From Tipula vernalis (Eukaryota > Arthropoda > Insecta > Diptera > Tipulidae): 64,000 nucleotides of DNA. The translations under genes and the position numbers were made by a program. The notes beneath the pieces were generated by a model. It did no database searches. It saw nothing but the letters and a program-made list of their open reading frames with translations, and had not been told where the DNA came from. This document shows, in pieces, positions 45,345 to 57,453 of the stretch (position 1 is the first letter of the stretch; each line of letters starts with the position of its first letter). The DNA lies in assembly GCA_958295665.1 (NCBI GenBank), contig OY282560.1, positions 54,870,333 to 54,934,332 of the forward strand. Direction: 5' to 3'.

Positions 45345-46130
45345 TCTTCAGCCCGAAAAAAAAGTCTTTTAAATATTTTTAAAATATGTCCCGACTAAAC
45401 ACAAAAAAGCCTTACAGCACGAAAAATGTAAAGAATGTAGAAAAATAACAATCCATTCCGAAAAATATAAAATATTTATCTGAGACACAAACTAGTATTT
45501 ATAAAAATTTTAGTTATCAAATTATAGGCCAAGAATATGTAATTTCTTGTTAATGAATTTAAAAATTTAGAAAACTTAAATAAATATTTTTTCAATATTT
45601 ATTAAAGTACACAGATTTAAAATTTTAAATATAGGAGATAGACTTAACATTTGAACATTATGTGAAAAACAAAAAATCAAACAGCCATAAACACTTAGTT
45701 TGACCTGGTTGAGAAATGCGAACAATGTAATTTCGTTAACACTAACTATATCAAGCACGTGTCAATTGCCGATGTTTGGGACGGATTGAAGATGCTAGAT
45801 ATAATGTTTAGAATTTTAACAAAATAATCTGAAATCAAACTGAAAAAAGAAATTAAGCCAAAAAAATGAATTTATTTATTGTCCAAATAACAGTACAGTA
45901 TGTAAAATTTGCTCTCATTTGATACAAATTATATTATTTAACGTGGTTTACTTTGCAATATTAATAGTTACAAAATTATAATATCGAACATCAAAAAACT
46001 TAATGAAATAATTTATTTCTTTAGACACTTCTTTAGTTTCTACAAAATAAATACTGTTTGTATTAAATGAATACATATTCGTATACTTTTTCATATTTCA
46101 GGTAAAAATAATATTTTTCTGGACGAGGTG
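45345..46130 (+). other. Decayed middle of transposon A transposase gene
   Basis: AT-rich with no open frame. By comparison with transposon B it should contain the Cys-rich and LHLF-type segments and introns, but I cannot recognise them. Confidence 0.4.
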
Positions 46131-49100
46131 TTCTTTTCTTTCGTGCTGTAAGCATGCAAATTGTAAGCGTGCAATTTCTTCCAAATAATTTTCAAAGGCA
46201 GATAAGACCCTTAGAACATTTCGCCGTTTTCAAAGGAAGTGAGCTTAGGAATTTTTTTACTTTTTTACGGACCATTTGTGCTGAAAAACTCATTGCCAGT
46301 GCATCTGAAAAAATATTATACTAATTTTTTAAAACTACATATCGCAATAAAAATTCTGTGTTGCCCAGATTTCTATATAAAATATAATACGTTTGCAGAA
46401 CCTATTTTAAAAGATTTTGTAAAGGAATATGCTGTTTTGTATGGCTCAGATATGGTAAATCACAACGTTCATGTGTTAAGTCATTTGGCAAAGGATGTGT
46501 TAATTTTTAAAGGGCCTTTAGATACGTTTTCAGCATTTCAATTCGAATCGTATATGAATCCATTTAAAAAACTATTGGCAGCCCGAAAACACCCATTGAT
46601 TGAGTTTGCAAATAGACTACATGAAAATAATAATTGTTATCTGATCAACAAAAAAACAAACACTGCTCTGAACATTGAATTAAAGAAGCAAAATAAATCA
46701 TTTGAAAACATTTATTTGGAGCTGTTATATATATTATGATTATAAATTAAATAATGATGAAAAAATTAAATATATTCTAACTAAGGAAAATAAAATTTAT
46801 GAAATAATACATTTCATAAAGGACGAAAACGAAATATTCCTGCTTGCCAAACAATACCTAGAAAAAACCGATTTTTATACATACCCAATAAATTCTTCAA
46901 AGCTCAACATATATCAGTGCCAAAATTTAACATTAAATGTTGAAAAATTACATATTTCACAAATTGAGCGAAAATTATTTGCAATGGTACAAAAAGAAAG
47001 CCCGTCACTAAAAATATTTTTTCCGTTAATTAAGTTTCCTACTGCACAAAATAAATTAGAAAACTAATATTACTAAATAAACAGTTAATAAATTCAAAAT
47101 AAGAAGTAAGATAATTACACAAATTTATAATACATTTTATCTAATATAACTAATTTTTATAAATCCAAATTAGACTCTGTAATAAAATCGTAGCGTGAGA
47201 ATCATTCGAAATAATTATTTTAAATAAATGTTTTTAAAATTGTGTCTATTTATTCCAAAATATACAACTAATAATACATTCTAAAAAATTCTTTATAATA
47301 ACTAAATAGATTGACGTTTATCTAAAAATGAATAAAGATCATTTTGCAGTCGTCGAGTTTGCTGCGGATAAAAATAAACCACACAAAAAACTTGTAGAGG
47401 TTGTACGATTCGCATGGCTGACAGAAGATGGCCATCAATGTTTTTGTCCGAAAACTAAGAATTGGAGTATCGAATTAAAAAATTTTGGTATACCGAGGGC
47501 AGACTGGATTAAACATCCTTGTCGTGTATTGAAATATCATATTGGTAAGTTTATAATTATTTTTAGTTTATAATTATTATTTGGTTTAAAATGTTTTTCG
47601 TTTTTTTCTTAAAAGACAACATAAAATCAGCTAATATAGAGTGCAGCCTGCGTCTAAACTACACAACAACTGATTTATCCGATGAAGAACAAACCGTGCG
47701 AAATCAAACAAATATATTAGACGCTAGGAGCTCCCGCAGAAACTATAATAAATTGTTTGATGAGGTTGTGGAGGATCATCTCATTTCACCATCAGATGAA
47801 CAAACTATTGAGGTCACAGTTCAACAGCCAAACACAGAAACTGTTGAGGAATCTGTTGTGGAACTAATAACTGAGAATAGCAATTCAGTCAACAATGTTG
47901 TAAGTGGCGTCGATTACAATTCATTGCAACAAGTTTTGCAAGAATTAGCGTATCTCAAACAGTCTCAAGTGTTGCTGGCCATAAAAGTTGATCAAATACA
48001 ATCTAGCATGGATCAACTGATCGCGCAAAATAAAACAATGATCAATATTATATCAGAATCTAGCAAAAAATCGCTAGCACACTCTTTTGTTCCTGTAACA
48101 AATATAGACAATAAACCGCAATTGGATGAACTGGAAAAAAATCTGGAGGATAAGCAGTTTAAAGATAATATGGTATGCATACAATTATTAATTATTTTTA
48201 TTATAGTTCTGTTCCGTTCTGTTTCTGCATATATGTTTATACGTATAGAGCGATGTGGGTTTATTGGGGGTAACCTATGATATTTTTAACAGTAGATATC
48301 ATATCGTTACCTCCCTTCACTACACCCATTAATACTCTGTATATACAACGGTTTTTTTCTTCTTTAAATAAATACGTATTTTGAATAAATTATTTATTTT
48401 AATAACTTTTATATTGTTTATTCTTTTCTTATATTAATTTCGATAGGCTCATGCGTATACCCAGTATACGTGGAAAGGTGACGCAAAAAAAGAAGTTAAT
48501 GGGTTTGTCAAATCTATCCTAACGAAATTACTAGACACAAATTTTGGAGACCAATTGAAGTGGGACCGAATTAAAAAGGTTGATGAGTTACATGCTGAGG
48601 TTTCCCGTGGCGTACTGCAGCTATCGGGGGGGGGTCACAGGTGGTGGATAGTGGACGACCTATCGATAGGTAGGTTAGCGGTGAATTAAATAAGCCGCCC
48701 CCAACCGCAGTCCAGCTGGGGGGAGAGTCTCAGGGAACTGGGGAGTGGTTAACCTCAGTTCATTAAATTCTGAGTGCCTATGATGCCCAGCATGGAAAGG
48801 CGAACAGATGGCGCCAGAAAACCATCGACTAATAACCACGGCGGACTGGGCGTCGCGTCCTCTGTGCATCTCCGGAGTCTCCGCGGGTGATGAGTGGGGG
48901 CCCCTATAAACGGGTGACCCGGTGAATGGAATGGATCCCATTGGATTGGGCTCTCCATGAGATTAGGTGAATGGGGGAGAGAATGGGCGGAGGGAAGGGG
49001 GTGCAGGGAGGCCGCGGTGCTAGCGAGCCGAATGGGCTGGGTTAAGGCGTGAAGCGACCCGTGCTGATGGTCTACTAGGCTGGGGGCCCATTTAACAAAG

Positions 49101-49219
49101 CCCAGTCGCTAACGGAGCCCTCTGGATACCTGGCGACCTCCAGTTGTAATTAGCCTTACCTGCGTATACGGATCTCTGCGCAGGCGGACCTTTATTTCTC
49201 CGATACTCGTGGGAATCGA

Positions 49220-50511
49220 ATGGATAGATCAAAAACCAAAACAAAGGGCACCGGCTCTCCTCAAAAGCCGGTATCAGCGGAGGGAGGTACATCGAACCAG
49301 ACGGGTGGGGCCTCTAAGGTTGCAAAGGTGGCTGACTCTAGGGCACAAGTCCCGGGAGTTAGCGGTACCAACGCAGCACAGGGGAGTGGGACGAGAGACA
49401 TTCCTCCGGCGAAAAGGCGATACAGGAATCGCCGCTCGGCGCTCCGAATTCTCGAGAAGTAGGCTGCGATCCCCGAGGGGCAGCTTACGGAAGAGCAAAG
49501 AAGATCAGTAGCTTGGGCAATGAGCACTGTGGGCTGCGGAAGCTCGGAAAGGGACCATATGTCGAAAAGACAGCGGTCCCAGGACGAGGTGGAAGTAGTC
49601 AACAGCAAGCGGGCCAAGTTGGTGACTGAAAAGAAGCCGAGCTCCAACTCAGGGACAAAGCTGTTCAGCGAGGTCCTGAGGGAGCATGTGTTGATGCTAG
49701 CCGTCATTGACGAAAGTCAAGAAGATGGGAGCATCACGGCGGAAAAATGGAGGTTGGTGTATAATGCACTCAACCTCGTCTTTTTAAAGGTCCTGGGTGA
49801 AAATCCGGGATCACCCCCATCCTGCAGAGATGCGGGATGGTATCAAGGGCGTGTAAAGATGACTGCATGCTCGGACTCTAGATCTGTGGATCTGTACAAA
49901 AAGGCTATAGCCAAAGTAGGGGAGGTGTGGCCAGGCGCAAAGCTTGCGGCAGTTACCCGGGAGGAAATTCCCAGCAGGCCGCGGGCACGTGTATGGCTGC
50001 CATCCGAACCGGCTAGCCCGACGGGGCTTTGAAAATCATTCAGGCCAGTAACCCGAATCTTCCGACAGGAAATTGGAAGATCGTCAAGCAGGAGGAGGCC
50101 AAGTGGGGCTCGAAATTATCAATCATGGTGATAAATAAGGAGTCCCTTCCCCTCCTTTACAAAACGAAGGGAGTAATTGACTTCGGTTTCGGGTCAATTA
50201 CTCTCAACGTTTATAAAAAGGATGGGGCGGAAGAGCATACGGGAGGCCAACCGGAGGATGGTAGCAGCCCGCTCAGGCCTGAAGAGGGTACCAGCAGCAT
50301 GGGGGGAGAAGCTGAGGGTATGGGGGACAGTGAAGCCGGCGACCTCGGTCGGGCAATGCCTCCCTTGAAGGTTAAGGAGGGGCACATAAGCGAAGGAGCT
50401 GGTGTACCGATAGAGGAGAATGTCGGCAGCCCGGCCAAACGGGGGGGCACTGACAAGTCCTCTACAGAGGGAATGAGGGTTAGCGAGATGGGCGGATCCA
50501 GCGCATCCTAA
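49220..50511 (+). pseudogene. LOA ORF1 copy 2 (DUF4780-type)
   Basis: Starts MDRSKTKTKGTGSPQKPVS at 49220. An in-frame TAG near 49460 and a frameshift between 50010 and 50036 break the frame; otherwise it is open to 50511. Order: basic, G/S/T-rich N-terminus; SSERDHMSKRQRSQDEVEVV; a helical part with LREHVLMLAVIDESQEDGS; RPRARVWLPSEPA; then the DUF4780 region with NPNLPTGNWKIVK and FGFGSITLNVYK; and an acidic tail. The acidic tail and the absence of a CCHC knuckle agree with LOA ORF1. Confidence 0.75.
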
Positions 50512-50573
50512 AATATCGAGAAATAATATTCCTGCGTTAGCAGGAATATACCATAGAAATAGGTAGAGGTTAA

Positions 50574-53500
50574 ATGGTTATGATTAAGATAACACAAATT
50601 AACCTTCACCATTCTAAGGCTGCTTCGGCAGCTCTACTCCTCAGGCTGGCTAGTTCAGGTGAGGATGTGATACTAATCCAAGAACCTTGGATTAACAACA
50701 ACAGGATCTGTGGCCTCAGAACCAAGGGGTATAAAATTATATCCTCTAGTAGCTCTGGGAAGATCAGATCTTGTATTCTTGGGAAAAATAATATTAATCT
50801 TTTCCTTCTCTCTCAATACAGCAATGGTGACACTACTGCAGTTAGCCTGGAAGTAGGCACTTGTAGATTATGGTTTGTTTCAGCCTACATGGACCGGGAG
50901 AAGGAGGTTCCTCCGGATAACCTGGAGGAGCTGATCCGTAAAGCGGAACAATCAAAGGTAGGTGTGGTACTGGGAGTGGATGCTAATGCGCATCACACTA
51001 TCTGGGGAAGCACAGACATTAATGAAAGAGGTGAGTCGCTTTTTGATTATTTGATGAGTACTAACCTTTCAGTGTGTAATATTGGGCGGGAACCCACATT
51101 TATTACTAGTAACAGGCAGGAGGTTCTAGACGTGACCCTTGCCTCAAATAATATTCTTCATATGGATAAAAATTGGAGGGTGGATAAGGAACACTCCTTT
51201 CCTGATCATCGATATTTAACCTATAGCCTCGATATTCACCCTGCTACCCGGGAAGCTCTCAGGAACCCTAGAAGGACCAACTGGAGCAAATATGGGGAAT
51301 TATTGGAGGAAATGTTACCGACGAGGGCTATGGAGCCCCCGACGACCGTTGGGGAGCTGGAGGACATGGTGGCTAGCGTTAATAGCCCATGCAACCGATC
51401 CTTTCGCGGTGCCTGCCCACTGGCTAAGCCTAGGGGTAGGCAAAAACCGGTATGGTGGTCCAGGGAACTGGGAACCTATCGAAAGGCTTGTAGGATAGCC
51501 TTTAATAGAGCCAAAAATACAAGGGAGGCTCAGGATTGGGACTCCTATAAGGAGAAACTCGGAACTTATAAGAAAGAATTAAGAAAGGCACAAAGGAGGT
51601 CTTGGAGAATCTTCTGTGATAATATGGAAGAGGTATCCGAAACCTCCCGCCTTAGGAAGATTCTTTGCAAAAGTACATCTAGTCCTAGTTTTTTGATAAA
51701 ACCGGACGGATCTTGGACAGCTTCTAGTGGAGAATCTCTGGAGCTTCTCTTCGAGACACACTTCCCAGGGAGCTTTGAAGACCTGTTGGTGCGTAGTAAT
51801 CATCAGGAATCACTGTCAGTAACCACAGAGGATATCGTAACCAGAAAACGGATCCTATGGGCACTGAGGGGTTTTAAACCATTTAAATCGGCTGGTCCGG
51901 ATCAAATTATACCAGCGGAACTTCAAAACAACTCAGTAATTATTCTTCCTTACCTGGAAGCTATATTCAAAGGGTGTTTGAAGCTGGGCTATATTCCTAG
52001 GTACTGGACGGAGGTCAATGTGGTGTTCATACCGAAAGCAGGGAAAAGCTCACATGTATATCCTAAGGACCTAAGACCAATAACTCTATCATCCTTTCTT
52101 TTGAAAACCTTGGAAAGGCTGCTGGATGTATACATCAGAGATAAAATAGGTGCCAGGAAGTGGGCATCGTCTCAGCATGCGTACACAAAGGGTAGATCTG
52201 TGGACACGGCTCTGCACGCCTTGGTGTCTACGATTGAGAAATCGATTAATTCGAAGGAATTCTGTTTGGTGGCCTTCCTGGATATAGAAGGCGCCTTTAA
52301 TAATGTGAAAGCGGAGGCAATCAAGGACTGATTGTCATTTTTGGAGGTGGACGTTCCTCTGATAGGGTTAATCAATTATATGCTGGGAAGCAGGATTGTT
52401 AGCTCGAAGTTGGGGGACTCCACCATCAAGAGGCGAGTAACTAGGGGAACTCCGCAGGGGGGGTTCTGTCCCCTCTTCTCTGGAACATAGTGGTAAACGG
52501 GTTACTACTTGAATTGGAGAGAGAGGGTATTGGAGTTATCGCGTACGCAGATGACGTAGCTTAAGCTGTTACCGGGAAATTCCTGGGCACGATTGTAGAC
52601 GTAATGCAGAATGCGCTTACCATCGTTACGAAATGGGCTGGCAAATGTGGACTTGGTATTAACCCGTCCAAGATAGAGCTGGTACTCTTTACTAAGAAAT
52701 ACAAAATCCCGGTAGTTGTCCCTCCTACCTTAAATGGCACGAGACTTGCTTTTACTGATAGAGCTAGATATCTGGGCATTATCTTGGACAGTAAGCTTAG
52801 TTGGAAGCCCAACATGTTGGAGAGAATAAACAAAGCTACTATTGCTTTGTACTCCTGTAGGAACGCCATTGGTCATAGACGGGGTCTGAAGCCGGAGCTG
52901 GTACACTGGCTCTACACCGCCGTAGTGAGACCTGTACTCATGTACGGGGTGGGTGTTTGGTGGCCAGCTCTGGATAAGGTAACTTACAAAAGTAAGATTG
53001 AGAGAGTGCAAAGAACGGCCTGTATGCTTGTTAGCGGGGCATTGAGGTCGACACCGACAAGTGCCTTAGAGGTTATGTTGCACCTTCTTCCGGTCGACAT
53101 TTTTGGCAAACAGATGGCGGCAAATACGGCTGTACGACTTGCAGCCGTCTCTCAGTGGAGGTGTCTTAGTATAGGACACTCTACTATAGCCAGATCGTTG
53201 AAGGATGAGCTGGCGAATCTTGACTACATTAAACCTACTCTACGCTTCGAGAAGCGATTTCGGACCTCCTTCCCTTCAAGGGAATCCTGGAGGGATAGAC
53301 CGTTATTGGAAACCGAAGCGTTGCAATTCTTCACAGATGGCTCCAAGCTAGACGGCAAAGTAGGAGCTGGAGTATTCTGTGACAAATTAAATGTAAATAT
53401 TTCTGTTCGTCTCCCTGATTACTGCAGCGTGTACCAAGCTGAAGTCGTAGCGATTGAGGAGGTCATGACGTGGTTGAAGCATAATGTGTTATCCTCAGAC

Positions 53501-54160
53501 GATATCACAATCTATGTGGACAGTCAAGCGGCGATCCGGTCGTTAGAATCGGTGTTGTTGGCGTCACGGGTGGCGTTGAGTTGTCACTCATCTCTAAATG
53601 AGATGGGTGAGCATTTCAATATCCAGGTAGTCTGGGTCTCAGGTCACTCGGGCGTCATGGGGAACTGCAGGGCAGATGAACTTGCTAGGCATGGTACGAC
53701 TCTCCAGCTGCAACCGGAAAGGGCAAGTCTGGGGAGGCCTATCACAGCGCTGAGACAAGCACTTGGGAAGCAGGCGCTCTCCTCAGCGGGGGAAAGGTGG
53801 TCTAACGCCCTCACCTGTAGAGTTGCAAGACAAGTTTGGCCAAAGCTGGACTTGGGGCGCACTAGGGCATTAATATCCTTACGAAGACGTGAATTAAGAA
53901 CGGTCGTAGGAATTCTCACGGGACACTGCCTTTTTGGAGAACATGCAAGAAGGCTGGGTCTGGAGGCTAATGACTTCTGCAGAAGCTGCTTGGACGAAGA
54001 AGAGGAAGAGACGTTGGTCACTTCCTTTGCTCGTGTCCAGCATTGGCTCTCAGAAGGCACAAACATTTAGGTAAGTTCAGGATGGACTGCCTCTCGGATC
54101 TCGAAAACATTAAAGTGCGGGACGTCTTACGCTACATAAGTAGCTCGAAATGGTTCCAAT
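50574..54160 (+). pseudogene. LOA ORF2 copy 2: endonuclease / RT / RNase H
   Basis: Start at 50574. Endonuclease: QINLHHSKAASAAL, ILIQEPWINNN, GVDANAHHTIWGS, SFPDHRYLTYSL. RT: FKPFKSAGPDQIIPAEL, DLRPITLSSFLLKTLER, FLDIEGAFNNV, TPQGG, and VIAYADDVA (about 52538-52564). RNase H: FFTDGSKLDGKVGAG, VYQAEVVAIEEV, YVDSQAAIRSL, WVSGHSGVMGNCRADELA. A C-terminal Cys/His motif (HCLFGEHARRLG, FCRSC) follows. Lesions: TGA at 52329, a one-base deletion in the G-run near 52460, TAA at 52561, and a frameshift near 54030-54060, after which the conserved end (DCLSDLE, DVLRYISSS) is still readable. Confidence 0.8.
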
Positions 54161-54606
54161 AGGGGTAAAAGGGGATACATCCTGTGGTATCACAATGGAC
54201 CGTCACCGGTCTAAGTGTGCGTAAGCAGCCACTCCAACCTAACCTAACCTACATGCTGAGGAAAATGGTAAGTAAACAATTATAATATTATAGTTTTAAA
54301 ACCTGTTATTTAACTTGACAACAACCTTGAATGTCTATTTGTTTCAATTTCTTTGAGGTTCTTTTTACCAAACTTTCACTAGTCCTATAAACCTTAAAAT
54401 TTGAATTTTGAAAAATGGTTTTTTTACATTTGCTTGTTTTAATTACAGAACAAAAATTTTTTAAAAAATATTCAAATATACTGGAGTTGATGACCGAAAT
54501 ATGCAACTTAAATAAAAAAGATTCATCTTTTTATTATAATAAACGTGATAACGTGTCACAGGCCACGCAAGATTTTTTTAAAAGAAAGAATTATAAAAAA
54601 AAATAG

Positions 54607-55116
54607 CTAGTAGTGAAATTATTTTAATATCTTTTTATATTTTATTTTATTTTATTTTAAATGAACTAAATAGTCATAACAATGGAATTGTTATAAAACC
54701 TGTATTTTTTTAAATTAAATAAATACCTTATTATTATAAACGTTCTATGTATTTAATTATTTCGTCGTATTTTGGTCCATATTGCCTGTTCAATGATTGA
54801 TCGGAACGTTAAAAATAAGTTATTCATGGAAGTCGAAGGATCGTATACTGTTTGTAAGATTAGTCGACTGATATACAAACAGAATTAAAGTCAGTGGTAC
54901 AATGCCCTTTTAAATCAAAGGTTAGTTGACAAGTATAGTTATACGATAAAGTGACTTCCTCTATAGTCAAAGTCAATTATAGGAGAGGTAACCGGCTTGC
55001 TTTTCATATATCCTCTTAGCTGACCTACCTATATAGATAAGTGACTACATTTGTCGACGAATGATTTTATAAATTTCCGAATCTCTCGGCGAATAATCGA
55101 CTTGTGGTTTACCGGG
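54607..55116 (+). other. Right terminal region of transposon A
   Basis: 3' untranslated region with AATAAA-like signals near 54715, then a subterminal region with several AGTCGAC, AGTCAA and TGACTT words, ending in the TIR at 55099-55116. Confidence 0.55.
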
Positions 55117-56722
55117 ACTGTTTGAGCGTTTAGTATGCGTTTAATATTTAGTTTGTTTATGTTATTTTCATTTTGAGCTTTTCCTAATTTTTCTTAATCT
55201 GAAACTAAAAGAAGCAATAATTGTGCTGGCGCACTCAAAAATTACTAAGCAAACAAAAATTGCCAAAAAATAATATACAATGTAATTCAAAATTAAAATT
55301 TACTTGGTTAAATCGATTAGTTAGTATTATTTTCCGAATTGCGTATTACTAGATTAAGTAGTAAGTAAGGATCATTATTAAGTATGTTCTTTACCAAGAG
55401 GTTGGGTTCCACAATTGAAATTCGAAACTTGGTACAGAAAATGATGATGCGATAAACTGGATGGTAATTTGTTAATGGCTGGTATTATTTTTATTTTAGC
55501 TTTTATTAAGATCTGAACGCTTTGGTGGTTGATGTAAGAAGAAGGTACGAGTATATTTTTCCAAAATTAATTTTTACAATATTTTTAGTTAATAATAATT
55601 ATAATAGGTGGCCAATAATAATTAAGCATGAAAGTATTGAACCACCCGCTTATTCTGCAATTAAGCTATAAATATAATTTTAACATTTGTAAAGTTATAA
55701 ATTGATTGTCAAATTAGAATTTAATTTGGTAAACAATACAAAGGGGTAATAAATTCAATGTTATTAAATTAAAATCTAAATTAATTCTAGTTTGTTATCA
55801 ATTAATTCAGGACACAAATATGTAGTGTTGTAATATTAAATCAGGTAAGTAACTAAATATTAAGTTGTGATTCTAATTGGAAATTAATTTTATGTATACA
55901 TTTTCTTATATGATTTTAGGTTAAGATTTACAACAACAACAATACTAATGGATTAAATTTTAAAGATAAGTACATAATTTCGATTTTAGAAAGTTAATGC
56001 TAATTGTTTTTTATTATTTCTGTTTTTTGCAGTTGTTCCTGGTAGTGGTTTCAACAGTTCTGGTTAATAAGTTTCGACGATTCCTGAAAGAAGAAATAGG
56101 AAACAAAGGATCATTCCTTTATTAAATAAATACAATTTACACTTATCTGAGCACAATTGTATCCTAGCTTAACTGATTATCCTCATGTAACTTCCGTTTA
56201 CTTATCTGAAAATATGGAATGTATTTAAATTTATTAAATATAAACTTGTATTGTATAAAACTTACCATTACGAATCAATAGTTTGGTCTTAAAATCTTTG
56301 TTTACATAAAGATTTTTTGACCCATCTAAAATAGAGAAAAATTATGTAATAGATTTATAGTTCTAAAAGAAAATATTTGTACTGAAATATTATAGCAAAT
56401 AAGTATTATAATTACGAAATATTTATTATCGATGGTTATAAATAGGAATAATTTAATTATGTGATAAATACCATTATTTTAATTGTAAAATATTATTATT
56501 ATAAATACTTGTACTAAATTGTTTAAGATAGCCAAAGTTAGATGGCACTATAACATTAAAATCAAAATTAATTTGTGCAATGAAAATTTGTCAATACTAA
56601 AAAAGGTTCTTCTTGTTCGAGCTGTCATTGCAACCAGACATAAAAAATAAAAAAAATAAAATTATATCGTTTTTCAAAAATTCAACAAACTGCTTTCATA
56701 TTGCCTAAGGAATCGGAACAAT
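55117..56722. other. Spacer between the two DNA transposons
   Basis: AT-rich; no supported gene or repeat. The ACT at 55117-55119 is the target duplication of transposon A. Confidence 0.4.
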
Positions 56723-57453
56723 CCCAAGCAACAAAATAGGGAATTTATACCAGCGTTTGGTGTAATATGTGCTATTTAAGTCGAATTTACGTAATTTTTG
56801 GGTTATTTTTCTACTATGAAGTAGTTTCTCCATATTTGTAAAATATTAGGGAAATTTTCCGAAAATTCTCCTTCGTGTTTCTACATTAAACCGGAGTTTC
56901 CCTTATAGGAAAATATTAAGAAAATTTATACTAATTTACACCAGCTAAGTGTGCTTAAAGTTGAAATGTGTTTATTGTTGAAAATAGGGTTTTAAATAGG
57001 ACGAATTTTCCTCGGATTCTACCTATTCTCTCCTTTAAAGATATTATTTCTTTTAGATATAATTTATCACTAATAAGAGGATATTTTCTCAAACAAAATT
57101 TTCCGAATTTTCGACCTTCAGAAGTATTATCCATTACAGACGACAAATAAGGATTTTTACCTATATTTTAACCAATTTTTCTACCGTAGGCTCAGAGTTT
57201 CTTTAAATAAAAAATAGGTATAAATCTATTTTATACAATTCACTCTAAAGAGGTAAATCACCTAAAAATTGCACCTACAAGACGAATTTTCGAATAGGTG
57301 GCAATTACATTTTTCTTTATAGTTGAAAATAAGTAAAAATGACCAAATCAAGACATTTGGGAATTGAATTGTATTATTACATCACCGCATCATAAATCAT
57401 TTTTTGTTGAAGCAGTTCAGCTCATTTCGTGTTTCGAACGTATATATTTAAAA

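Larger units (their letters stand above)
37013..47067 (+). pseudogene. Transposase of transposon A (tnp2/EnSpm-like), split by errantivirus
   Basis: The probable ATG is at 37013, with a one-base frameshift in the A-run at 37023-37029; the frame then runs to 37287. The errantivirus and its ATGG duplication interrupt there, and the same frame resumes at 44660-45240. Recognisable parts: FLQKWSIDQNINKTSISELLK and LPMDYRTLLQ; LYIDLNVDGLPVL with a probable catalytic Asp; VFVIGIYHGPKKP; then, after a frameshift at about 45238, IICDAPARA (second Asp). Sequence for the following Cys region is lost. Homology returns at about 46152 (LPNNFQRQ, FKGSELRNFF), and after a T-run frameshift near 46255 continues through YGPFVLKNSLP and NHNVHVLSHLAKDV to 47067. 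The fold assignment is from memory of the family. Confidence 0.65.
48601..54249 (+). mobile_element. LOA-clade non-LTR retrotransposon, copy 2 (full length)
   Basis: TACATGCTGAGG is duplicated on both sides (48589-48600 and 54250-54261). The GC-rich leader starts TTTCCCGTGG and includes a G-run at 48628-48636. ORF1 and ORF2 follow, and the 3' end is CTCCAACCTAACCTAACC without poly(A). RNase H after RT and a DUF4780-type ORF1 indicate the LOA clade. GC content is clearly higher than the surrounding transposon. Confidence 0.9.
47328..54606 (+). pseudogene. DUF4806-like gene of transposon A, interrupted by LOA copy 2
   Basis: Inferred exons: 47328-47544, 47616-48172, 48447-48600 continuing at 54262-54267, and 54449-54606. 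All introns have GT..AG ends, phases agree, and the summed length is 1092 bp (363 codons plus stop). The N-terminus HFAVVEF and the W-rich segment match the usual start of this family. A polar, coiled-coil-like middle follows (SLQQVLQELAYLKQSQ, IKVDQIQSSMDQLI). The DUF4806-like end runs from GFVKSILTKLL across the LOA insertion to KYSNILELM. Apart from the insertion I see no stop or frameshift. Function unknown; presumably a transposon accessory protein. Confidence 0.6.
32280..55116 (+). mobile_element. Two-gene DNA transposon A, carrying three nested retroelements
   Basis: Left end CCCGGTAAACCGCAAGTC (32280-32297) and right end, reverse complement CCCGGTAAACCACAAGTC (55099-55116), match at 17 of 18 bases. 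ACT precedes the left end (32277-32279) and follows the right end (55117-55119), a three-base duplication as in EnSpm/CACTA elements, though the tips read CCC rather than CACTA. Inside are a transposase gene and a DUF4806-like gene, both plus-strand. Subtracting the three retroelements and their duplicated targets (32319-36332, 37288-44659, 48601-54261) leaves about 5.79 kb, close to the 5.27 kb of transposon B. Confidence 0.8.

Noticed and set aside
32280..55116. Transposase and DUF4806-like genes as host genes
   Set aside because: They lie between matched TIRs with a target duplication, and the pair recurs in a second TIR-bounded element.
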